From positions 62,001-126,000 of the forward strand of contig NW_024037070.1 of the NCBI RefSeq assembly GCF_015706575.1: DNA of 64,000 bases, given 5' to 3'. The number at the start of each line of letters is the position of its first letter. The stretch's first letter is position 1. The translations under genes and the position numbers were made by a program. Positions 23,333 through 35,700 of the stretch are shown one piece after another. This DNA comes from Patiria miniata (taxonomy: Eukaryota > Echinodermata > Asteroidea > Valvatida > Asterinidae). The notes beneath the pieces are model-generated. The model was given only the letters and a program-made list of their open reading frames with translations. It was not told the DNA's origin and did not search any database.

Positions 23333-23723
23333 AAGTATGTTTTTAATGCACCCTAATTCATTGTTCATCGTTGTCGTCGTCCTGCACTGTTTGGTGGCCA
23401 CCTATTTACTTTCCCTTAATTATGCACTTTGCCTGTGACGTCACTTCTGCACCATCCGAGTAAAGCTGACTAGCTGAATAAGGATTTCACCACTCAAGAC
23501 TCAAGACTCAAGAAAAACCAAAGAATAAAGAGAGCCCACTAGTTTACAGCCCTGTTTGTTTGTCGTGTTTGGCTAGATTAATAAAGTTTTGGTTGGCAAG
23601 TAACGAGTTAAGCCTGGCCCAGCTGGGCCAAAATATTTTTATCACCAACATAATTTAGGGCCTATCAAGTTTTTGAATTAACACTCATTCTTGACTTGGC
23701 AGAATTCTTCTTGGCCACTGAAG
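23333..23723 (+). promoter_or_regulatory. HEATR1 upstream region and 5' UTR
   Basis: The coding ATG at 23724 follows AATTCTTCTTGGCCACTGAAG, which is preceded by an acceptor-like TTGACTTGGCAG. The 5' UTR is therefore probably spliced, with a non-coding exon upstream. A CTCAAGA triplet repeat lies near 23494-23514. No TATA box was identified. Confidence 0.35.
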
Positions 23724-26700
23724 ATGACGTCTTTAGCTCAGCAACTGAAACGTCTTGCTTTGCCACAAGGTCGGGCTGGCACTGTAACTCATGACAAGCA
23801 CCGTAAATCGCTGCTCTTTGATTCAAAGGAAGCTGCCACATTAGATCGAGAAACCTTCTATGCTTTAGGTAAGGTTAAGTTATTTTAAATTTCTCTCTAA
23901 TGACTTTGACGCAGAAAAATGCTTCTTATATTACATCTCAGTGACAAACTTTAAGAGATTAGAAATTGATTTAAAACGGTTTAATGTTGAAGACCGACAA
24001 TTTGATTAATCTGCCTGTTCCTGTGTCAATTTGCACTTTGAAGATTTGAAGCCTGAGGGCATGGAAATGTGGCAGTCATTTTTTTATAAAGAGTGATTCA
24101 TTCGTGTCATTGTTATTTTTCCATTACTTTTCTCTTCCAATGTATCAGGTGTGAATGGTCTCCAAGAATTGGAAAACATTGATCCTACCTTTCAAGAGTT
24201 TGAAAATACCCTATTTGACGAAGCCTCAAAGTCGCTTGAGCGTTCCATCCAGACCCAGGAAGTCAATGCCCGGCTTGATCGTAAGATTCGACGGTTCTTG
24301 CTGCGACTGTCACCATTCTTCTTGTTAAAGCCAGCGCAGAAAGCAACGGAGTGGCTCATTCACAGGTTAATATACAGAGTTGATCGAGGATTGATTTAGA
24401 TGACAGTATTACAATCGAGTCCATCAAAATTACATCACAATCTAGTCAAAGGTAGTAGTGGATGAACAATAGCAAAAGGAATTCCTTTGTTAACCAATCA
24501 GAAAAGCTTCTGACTTAACTTGGGACTGGATGACTTTTGACAAGACTTGTGAATTATTTGATGATTGACCCTTGAACTTTCCAATCTTCTGGTTTGTAAA
24601 CTCAGCAAATTCATTGACAAACTTAAGTTTTTTAAAGTGTTTTTTTCTCAGTGGTTCCCTTGTGTATTTTTGCTGTAGATTTTCCATTCACGAGTACAAC
24701 GTTGACGACTTACTGGCATGTGTCATCCCGTACCACGACACCAAGATCTTTGTCCGTGTGGTTCAGCTGCTGAATCTACAGGAAGATACTAACAAGTGGC
24801 ACTGGCTTCAACCCATACAGGTATGAGGTCAAAGGTCATGGTTGCATCGTGTAATGACAATATGTAGTCAGAGAATATAGAAGGGGTCAGAAATTCTCTT
24901 TTGGAAACTTCACAAAATTCTATGTCTTCAGACCTTGTAGGTCCCGTTCCTTTTACTCCTTGTACATCTTTTGTAAAAATTGGTTCAATCTTTGGGGTAA
25001 ACCAAACTAATGCTTGATTCTGCTTTTAATTTGTAGAAAATCAAATCCACGCCTGGGTTTATTACCCACAAGATTAGAACTCAAACAATTCTTACGGAAA
25101 GAATGAACTGCATCCTGACGCCACTTTTTTCATCACATGTCATCACAATGAAGGTCAATCATTGCAAAAATGTTGAAAAGACATGAATCTGGGACTGAGA
25201 AACATTTCCAATTTTGTTAGGAAATACTTTGAAAATCTACTTGACTCTCCATAAACTTTGTACACAACTGCTGAAGTGGCATTTGGATACTAAATTCTGT
25301 CCATTCTTACTTGTTTAAGGGGATAGTCAGAAGTTGATGTTTATTCATAGATACATCAAAATACCTTAATATTTGTTTCCCCACCGTAGACTCCTGGTGT
25401 GCCTTTGTCAAGGACAACTGTCATCAACCAGTGCTACAAAGATCCAGGCTTCCTTCGGTTTGTGTGTGAGCTTGTGCCATCAGCTATTAAGGTAAAATCA
25501 ACTAAAGAACAAACAAATCCTAACAAGACATCTTCTTGTTTTATTGAAATGACAATTAAATTAGTGTTGTAGTTAAGAGAAAAGTCCTATTTAGCAAACT
25601 GCAGAGGCTCAGATGCTTGTTGGTCTACAAGGTTAACATAAGTTACCCGTAGGTTTCATAAATGATCCGGTTTTTTTTTATAGCTTTGTTTTCAGGTTTG
25701 CATCTAGTCTGAAAATGTGGGACTCTCAATACTGTGTACGAGAGTTTCAAAACTTAAGATAGTAAAAACATGCAATACAAGAAAATAGACTGGCACATGA
25801 AACAACCAGTCCTGCATCAGTCAACTGTCCAAAGGAACATCTGGTACCTAGTGTCTATGTATACACATTCTCCATTGTCATGCCAGCAGACTACCAGAGG
25901 GTCAGTCTTCTCAACAAGTTGGACATGATCCAGTCCAGTCTTGAGCTTCAAATTGAAATCACTTCGCATCACTCTCAGGTGCAAAATGTTGAAGAAAAGT
26001 CTCATTTAAAATTTGAACGGAGACCTCAAGCTGGGCTAGTGATGCCTCATGTCAATTTTAGAGACTTTTGTCAGCCAGAGAGTGAGTAAAGTTGGCTTGA
26101 TTTTGTTTTGCATGTTTTTTTCTGCGCTGAGGTCCCAGTCTGGTTTGCATGAATAACAGAATTCCAACATTGTGTGTGTTTTGTTTAGGCTCATAAACGA
26201 GTAACTACCCACTCACCTGATTATGATGACCCTTCGTCTACGGATGGTGAAGCGCCCTCTAGCTCAGCTGACTCGTTGCTGCGAGTCGTAACATGTTTCT
26301 ACTGCTCAGCTGTCGTTGGGGCGATTGAGTTTGCCAAACATGTGAACGAGAAGCTACTTTCTGGGATCCTTCCTTATGTCTTGAAGGGTCTGAAATCCAA
26401 GTAGGTTGAGTGACTCAGTATTGCTGGGACCAGAGACGAACAACTTATTCTACCAATTGTAAGACTCACAAAAGACTAACCAATGTCCTACAAAAGCTCA
26501 ACACAATGACTTTCAAGTCGAAAGGCAAGAAAAATGAACAAGGCTTACTCGGGAGAGACATGAACCTATGACCTTTTGATTACTTGTGCAGACATTTTAT
26601 TAACTGAACCACCAAGCTTGCCGGGGACGGATGGTTGGTTCAAACCAGATATAGCAGTGGATACCTCAACCAAATACTATTATATGATGGAATTTTCAAG

Positions 26701-29700
26701 TGACATTTTCCTCTATCTTTCAAAATCCTCTAAAAATCTTTTGATGGCTTTTGAAGGGTGTTGAAGGGTTAAGCTTAACTGAGTTCGTGAAATTTGTTCT
26801 TAGGTTTGCAGACTACCAGGCATCTAGCTACATGATCACCTGTCAGCTTGCTATTAAAGTCAAGATGAAGATGGATCTAGTAGATCCTATCATCAGAAGT
26901 ATATGTAAGGTACGTTGGCAACCAGTCTTTGCATTGTTCATAGCGGTGGCTACATACAATTAGGAACAATACCGTTGGGCTACATCAGAATTTCTGTAGA
27001 AGGGTTATTGTCTAGATCTTCAACAATTACATCTACATGGGCACATTTACACGAGCCTGACAGTCACAGCACTGTCAGTTTAACTTGTTCAAAACGTAAA
27101 TGCAATTTTCTTGTTTTTTCCCCCCTTCCTTTTTAGCATCTGACTCCTACCTTGGCCGTGGAAGGATTATCTTGCGTTGCTATCCTCTGCCATACTCAAC
27201 CTGTCCAAGAATTTCCAGAGAGGTATTTGCATACATCGTTCTGTAATTTCTGCTAAAACAATACTTGGCAGTGCTGTCAAGCTCCTTCAGAGTTTAAAAA
27301 TAATTCCAAAGCTACTTTCCGTGTATTTAAGTTTTCCTGTAAAACACGGGTTTCAGGCATTTAAAAAAAATTGCAGATGCACTATGTAGGTGTGAATACT
27401 GTTCTTGTATACCTAAAAATGTCCTGCAAAAACTTGAAAACCCACTTTTATACCTGACGTTTGACTGTATGTAACCTATTTTGTTTTAAGACGACTTTTT
27501 AAATGGCACAAATCTTTAACCAATTGACCTTTGTGATTTGATCTTGTGAATGACTTCTTAATTGTTTTCTCAAATGATAACAGTGCCTTCAAGACACTGT
27601 GTACTTTTACCAGTACACTGAGTGCATTGGAGCTGCTGTCACAGGCACCAAACTCAACCCCTCTGTTGAAGCTGTTCCTCACTAGGCTCATCAGTGCAAC
27701 AATGCACAGTGAAGCAGAGGAGCACCAGGATAACATGGGGGAGGAGGAAGGCAATATATACTCAGCCATGCTGGAGGGAATTTTATCCAGAGTTCAGCTT
27801 GAGGCCAGCTTGAGAAAGGAAATGGCAAAGTAAGGCCCAAGAAGGTTGATTCAGTTGTAGTTTGTTTGTTGTTTGCGCTAATTGTTTAAAAACTACTCAA
27901 CAAATCCTGACATTGCATTCTGCTCTCGAGCAAAATTTTAAGTTGCTATGTTACTAAGTAATTTTATGATGTATTGGTCAATGAATGTCAAGGTGTTTAG
28001 GGCTTGATTTTGATTTTAATAATTTCAATCATTTTTTATCGTTGTTTTTTAGTGACATCACAATCTCTTTGCCAAATGGCATCAGAGAACAGTCAGAAGC
28101 TTGCCCGCTGTTAATGATTTTTAAAATGAATATATTATCATTTTGTGATGCATTATCGCTAGACATTCTTGTGATGTTACTTTCTGTGTGTTCCTTTAAG
28201 GATGCTTCTGACAGAGTATGTGAATGTGAGAAAAGAACTCGGGAAACGAACGTCGTTGGTGATGAGTTTGAAGGAGAGAGTGTCATCTGTTGTTGCAGCT
28301 TTGGAAAGAAGGTAGGCTGTCTGTAAACAAGTAGAAAGCTTTGTCTAAGAGATTAGGAAGCGGGGGGGGGGGGGGGGTTATGAGCCTTGGCTTTGTCTTG
28401 GGTGTTCACTCCGAGCTCCTGCCTTCTGATTTTAGACCCCTGATTTAAAAGTCATTTTGTCAAGAAAGAGCATTTTGTTGATTCTGAGAGTTTTTTTAAC
28501 ACAGGTATCCAGAAGCCATGGATGTAGCCATTGGATCGGTCATGTCTCAAGACATGGACACCAAAGATCAGAAACTCATTCAAGAACTTGTCTCCATGTC
28601 TGTCTCTGCATCCAAGCATCAGGTATACATGTCTTTGAATTGTACATGTTCCCTCAATTACACCCATTTCGGACTAGAGTTCCATATTCATTCCAAACCC
28701 AATTTGCAAAAAAAAATCCACAGTTGAAATCGTTTAAAATGTCTGTGAGTCCAGTCAGTGGAAAATATAACATGGATTTATTTCCAAAAAACAGTCGCCA
28801 TGCTTTTACTGGGTGAACTATAAATATGAACTAGAGTCTGTGGTCCCAGACAGTGGCGCACCCAAGGGGGGGGCCCCCTCGGGGGGCTTGAGCCCCCCCC
28901 CAAGGCGTTGTCATTTTGTTGTTGTATTTTTTTTTAAAGTCCCACGATTTGGCCTTGGTGATATGAATGTGGCCTGTTTTTGAGTAGTATTATAGGGGTG
29001 TAAGTGATGCCACAAGCGTCAAAATTGGTCGCCCCTCAAAAAAAAAAAAAAAAAAATTTCAGTGGCCAAAAATTTTGGACACATTTTTTTGGAAAAAAAT
29101 CAACTCTTAACAAATTTGTAAAAAAAATTTTTTGAGGCCCCCTAAACCAAATCCTGGGTGCGCCACTGGTCCCAGACCACGAAACTACAGCACTCCATTA
29201 CTGCGGCTAATGTCTTCTGTCATTCTTATCTCAGCCTATATCAGGAACCAAGACGACACTAATCCTGAGTCTGAACCATGCAAATGCTGACATAAGACTT
29301 CTAGGAGTTGGACATCTAAGAGAGAGAATTGAAGCGGGTGAATCGTTGGAGGAGTTCTGTATCGAGTCGTTGCTACAGCGTCTACAAGACGATAAGCTGC
29401 ATGTGGTGAATGCTGCACTCCAAATTGGCCAAGTAAACAGGAAAACTGTGTTTGATTTCTTGTAATGAAAGTCTCATTCCTAAAATGGGCCTATGTAGAT
29501 GGTGCTTTGCTATCCTTGGAATATTTGTAGAAGTATCAGGAGAATGCAAAACCAGGATTTCTGCTTAGCACTTCTGGTGCAATAAACCTAGATCTAAACT
29601 CCACTTCTTAAAACATTGTTTATTTGCAGCCATTGTGCAAGCTTCTTCCGCAGGACAAATTGTTTGAAATTCTGACGGGTATTCTACGGAAGGGAAAGAT

Positions 29701-32700
29701 GAAGACAAGTAAAGGGTATGTTCCTTGGATAACTGAACCAAGAAATGTTATGTTCTGATTACGACTTGATTGCAATATTGAATGCTTTGTCGCCGAACAA
29801 TTTCAGCCAAATTAATTGGCCAGTCGCCCCCCCTCCCTCTTTATTGTTTCTCCTCTCAACCCTGCATGCTTGTGTGTCCCCTACATGTTTGTTTCTTGTT
29901 TCTCTGTTATTTGCCTCTGAAAAGGCCTTGCTAAGGACGAAATACATCAGGCCACCCTAATTTGTTTTTAAATTAAATTGTTCTTAAAGTACCAGAGTTG
30001 TCATTTTATTTTTTTTAAATAAGAAGCTGCTAAGGCACCAAACAATCTTACATGACCCAGCCGTGACCTTAACCTATATTGAGATCTTTGAGCTAGTATT
30101 TTGCATGAGCATCAGATTTTTGCCAAATGGCAAAGTTTGCCTTGTGGGATTTGCATTTGTAAAACAGATACTTTATTTGTATTCAACATGTCTTGCAGAT
30201 TAACTTCCATCAAACTCTCCTTGAAGCTTCTTGGGAATGGACATCTTTGGAATATTAGCAAAGATCAGCAGGTATCTCTTGTGCCCCTTGTCTTGCCCTA
30301 TATGATCTACCGAAGCGAAGAGACTGCTGAGACAGCTAAGGAATTAATTGACATCATTAAGACGTCTACAATGCTGATGGGTCTGAGGATTTTCCATGGC
30401 ATTGGCAAGGGTGGGTGCCATTCGAGTTGTTTTCAGGATGAGTGAAACTTAAACTTAATCATTACACAGATGAAAATAAAATCATGAAACAAGACATTGA
30501 TGCCTCTCTTGACATAAATCGTGTCTTTAATTGCACCTTATGTTAGGCAAGAGTATTTGTGTTTCTACAAAATAATGATTTTTTTGTCAGTGAAAGATTC
30601 AAAGGTTCAGGTTTCAAAGTCATACACAATTTGACAGACTAATTTCAACTTCAGTATCGCTGCGAAGCTATTCAATTTTTAAGGATCTGCTAAATTTTTG
30701 TTGTTGAAATTTTGAGCTTGAAAGTATTCTTACTTTCTATCTATTCCTCTTTTGTTGTTGTAGCTTATCAAGGACAGACTTCTGATACCTCCGCAGTAAC
30801 CAGCTCCTTGATTGAAATCCTGGCTCTCAACTTGGCAAAGTGTGGCCCTAATGAGCAGAAAAAAATGGTAAGATGTAGGCTGTGGTGTTGACATGCAAAT
30901 TGTGGCAAGCAACCTCAAAATAGACAGACAAATCTCTGTTGTCATTGTTCTGTCTCAAAGGTAGTTTAACTGTCATGTTCTGACCTAATATTTTAGTCTT
31001 TTTAGAAAGTTGTTTCTTCTTTCTTATTTCAAGATTGCCAGACTCACGTCTTATGCTGATCAACCTCGTGCCCACCAATCCTTCTACAATGTATTGCTAG
31101 ACTTCCTCCTTCTCAGGGTCATGCATCATACCAAGGATCAAGCTCAGAAGTTGCGGGTAGCTGACATTTTGCTTCAACTCCTGGAGAAGGATGTGAAGAG
31201 GATGTTGGACCCGGGCCTCACCCTCACCCAGGTTTACTATGTTTGTCTTATTATTATCAGCACAGAAACTTGGTTTTTTTTTACAGGGGCGTGGTCATTT
31301 GGCCTTAAAAATGTTCCAGAAATATTGGACACAAAGGCTATTTTGGGGGTTTAAAAATGCACTAACCTTTTAAAAAGATTTTAGGGGCATTTAGACAAGA
31401 GGGAAATTTGTATTAAAAATTACATATTTAATTGTGTAAGTGAGCACAGATTTCCCAGAAGTTTAAAAAATCTAAATGTCATTCTGTATGTTTAGAAGTA
31501 TTAAAAGTGATTTTTTTTTACCAAATATAAACAAAAGCCTGGAGAGCCTTTACCAAGACTGAGTGGTAACCATGACAACCTACCTACGGAAGTGCATGCT
31601 CATCTCTGCAATCTACTGATGCAAAGACAGAAGCGACAACATGGCGGAGTCAATCCCAGAATGCATCAGTCACAGGTGGAGACGACACTGTGGTGTCTGG
31701 AGAGCATTGTAGGAGAAATCAAAATGCCGCAAGGACTCAAGTCACGTAAGTGTAGTATGTTTATGTTGTTGTAAATTTTATTGTAAATTAATATTTTATA
31801 CATCCGTTTCTGGTGCTTGTTCTGTTGGATAATGTTTGAAAGAAATATAATAAATAAGTGAAATAAAATCAATAAATAAAAGTCTCTGAGCATATGTTTG
31901 CTTCTTTGCTAGTCCGTCACGTGTACATACCCAATTAGGTGTGCAAATACTACAAAAGCATGTTGATTGTATATCCATGTGTATCTTATTTTCCAAACTA
32001 TGATATGTTTTTAGCGGTAAAACAAATATAGGTAATTGACTAACACTTACATATATATAACCCAATTTGCAGAAGGCCAATTTCATTTTCTTTCAATCAT
32101 AACATTTTGTTTCCTTCATGAATTACTTGAAAGACTCTTTTTTTTGTTTTCTATTCCACAGAGCCAAAGATGTGGGCGTCTGCCAGATGGAAAGATGACC
32201 CGATCAATTCCTACCTGACATGGCTCCTGCATCTGGTTGACCTTTTGACCCAAGCTGCTGGGGTCAAAGAGAAAAAGGTTCAACATGCGCCAGAGTTTAA
32301 GAATATCTTGACAAAAGTTGTACAGGTAAGTATTCCATAAAGTTTTTCACTAAGTTGAAACTTTTCAATGTCAACTTATACTTGATGTAGCAAGTACATT
32401 TCCATTCCTTCTTCTTGACACATCTTGCAGTCCCATTGGTGTTGTAGAAAGGATTTACGAAACTGACTGCTAGTTTTAGTGCATGCTGATAAACAAAGCT
32501 TTTGGAAAATTTGCAGGAGAAAACTTGGAGTTGAACTACTAGCCTTCTGAACATGAAGCAACAGTTTTGATGATGAATTGTTGTTTCAAATTCTTTAGGA
32601 CCACTTGTGCACACCGGATCTCCTTTGGAACTTTCTGTGTCTTGTCTGGACCCTACCTCATCAGTCGCCAAGTACCCAGTTTTACCCCGTGTCCGTCTTC

Positions 32701-35700
32701 TACCTGGCACGATGTCTTCATATCGGCCTGACCAGTACCAAGGAGTCATCCATGACCTCAGAGGTCGTGACCAGACTGTTGGGTCAAGAGTCAGAAGGTG
32801 ACATTCAAGACGTTACTTTTGTATCCGTCTAACATTAGGTTCTGTCTGAATCTGTTTTCTTGAGCTTTTGGCTAGGTCTTAATCCATTACAAGTACATGG
32901 GAAATGGTTGACAGTGGACATAGTCATAGCTCTGGATGGCGCTTGTTTTGGACATGGCTTAGTCTCCAGTATACTGTTAATATAGTTTGTTCAAAAGCAA
33001 GATAATTTAGATCAACTCAGCAGGCACTATCGATTTGAACTTTTGGTATTTATGGAAAATTTACTTAAATCAAACCTTTGTTGCTTGACAGTTCTCCCCT
33101 CCATGCTTGTGGTGATGTCCACTGACCTCGAGCCAATCAGACAAGCCGCTGTACATTGTCTTCAATCCTTATTGGCCAATTTGAATGACGATGTTTCCAA
33201 GACGCCCTACATCCAACTGGCTCAATTCCTCATCAGTAAGGGGGATGGAATCGTTGCAGATGCTGACTACTTGAAACAGGTAGGAAACCTTAACAACAAG
33301 GGTTGCTTAGACTGAAAAATGATTACTTCTTTGCAGTGATCGAATCAAGAAATGACGACATCCGATTGTGAAACGGAAGGGTCGTCCTGGAGTGTATACT
33401 CAATAATATATATAACAAGAGTGTTATTTTAATTGTCGGAGCCGTTGCTACCGTCACCATTATCTGTCACCAGAATTGTAATGACGGCTGTCATCGTTAG
33501 CATTGTGACAGTGTCAGAAGCATTGGTTCCATCATCAGTCTCATTGTCGTGGCCATTATTGTCATTCACCACAACCTTAATTTGCATCTCAGTGTCACAA
33601 GATCCAATTTATTGCATAGTTTGGTTGTGGTACCCGCTGCTATATCAGATTCGAACCAGCCAGTTGACCCCAGCCAGCTCAGTGGTGGAGTGGTAAGGTG
33701 TCTGCATTAGTAAGCAAGAGGTCTAGGGTTCGAGTCCCACCCGAGTAGTTTGTGATTTGTTTCTCAGTCACTCAGGAAAACACTGAGTATACAGTGTTTA
33801 TAAGAATATGCCAGTAAAGGGCCAACCAATAATGAAGATCCCATTTTGCATTTTTTTTCAAGTTGCATCCTTCTTTTTGTTTTACCAGGCCCTGAAATTG
33901 TACTTTGCCAATGTCAGCTCAGCTGCAAAGGTAGACCAGCCTCAACCGCCGGCCACACCCAGAAAGAAGAAGAAAGGAAAGCCTGCCGCAGCCGAGAATC
34001 TGCATCCTAAGATCCAATGCTTGAATTGGTTGTTGGTGTTTGTCAACAAGGAGAGCACACCGTGGCATTTACAACGTGCTGTCCTGTCGGTCATGTCTGA
34101 AGTTCATAACGAGGTAAGACATGCAATGCTAATATTATCCCTAACTTCAAATATCTTCCCAAACCCAAATTACTTTCCAGAGCACACTAATGACTTGAGT
34201 CTGCTCTTATCCAGATTTTTTCAAAGTGAAGTTCATTGCAATCAGGCTTTCAAGTATAACTACTTTTCCTATTTTTTCTTATTTTTTTTTTACCTTGCTC
34301 CTACTTTTCAATTTTTTTCTTGAAATTTCTACTTTTTCCTACCTTTTCCTACTTTTTTCTACCTTTTCCTACTTTTTTGTCCCATTACTCCAAAAAAATT
34401 AGATCTCATTGAAAAGTACTCCTGAAAGCTTGCAAAAGTCACATTTTTATCCTAATTTTGTGTCTGTTTGAAAGCCTGTGAAATTCAAATGCATATTCAG
34501 CTTTGAAAACCTAAACCTGCGGCCAAATTTAAGTTATGTGTCTAGCCATGCCTCAAATCAAGTTTGAACAAAATCTCAAACCAACAAGTTTTACCCTGGG
34601 GTGGGGGGGGGGGGGTAAATTTCAATGTATTTCTGGTTCTCTTTGACATTCAAATATAACCACCGCTCTCACTGGAACTCCTGCTACAAACTAAAACCTC
34701 ATTCAGCACTTCAAATATAAATGAGAGAGATGTTTGTTTGTTTGTTTTTACAGCACATTCTGTCTTTGCTACTGGACATGTTCCATGATCTCGTGGATCG
34801 AAGTCGGGCCAAATCAGGAGTGAACGATGACAAGGCAGTGATTCTAGACAGCATTATGCGACGTTTCATCCCCGAAACGGCAGCTCTCTTGCAACATTGT
34901 TTTGATGACATTGTTGTGGCCTTGAAAAGAGAAAAAGATGTGCCTCCATTGGGGAAATCACCACAAAAGATGATTCTTAAACAGGTATTGATAACATTTA
35001 TAAATCTAACCAAGTAAGCGGTTATTAAAAACCCCTGTCATTGATAATTTCAGTAAAACTCAAGAACAGAATTTCAGCAAATTTAATGTCAAGCAATTTA
35101 TGAGATTTTTCCATAATAAAGGAAAGCTCTTTAAAACTGTATTCATATTTCAGCGTTGGAAATTTTTTCTTTTTTTTATGTTCATGATAACACATCATAA
35201 CATAAAAATCTTTTGGAGGAAACACTTCTAGAAGATTTTCCCTCAAACAGACTGTCTCTATGAAAGAAAGTTATCATTTTGACCTTCAACATATAGCATA
35301 TAAATATCACTGTCTGCAGTCATTTCAAAGCTAAGAACTTTGAAAAAAAATTCATCACCTTTTGGACACGTTTATAGAGAGTGTGTGTTTATTTCCAGAT
35401 AACACCAGCCTTCTTCAGTGCGATACCGACAAGTGTCTTAAAGCAGCAACTCCTATCAAGTTTGATAGATCAGCAGGTAGCTACCCAAAATTCACTGGTG
35501 GCTTCTAGCATCGGACGAACCCTCAGAAAGGTACTACCCTAGTCTTATTCATGCTGGGCTAGTTATTCAGACTTTGTACTTCAACTTTGAAATCAACGTC
35601 CGATTATAAAGGCTCAGAGAAGTTTATTTTGTGAAGATTCTAAGCATAACAATTATATTTTCTTTTTGTAGTTGCCCCTTGAAGCCGAACAAATTGTAAA

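Noticed and set aside
33671-33746. Functional tRNA gene
   Set aside because: The A- and B-box parts are tRNA-like, but the acceptor stem does not pair and a related copy exists nearby in the other orientation, so a SINE is preferred.
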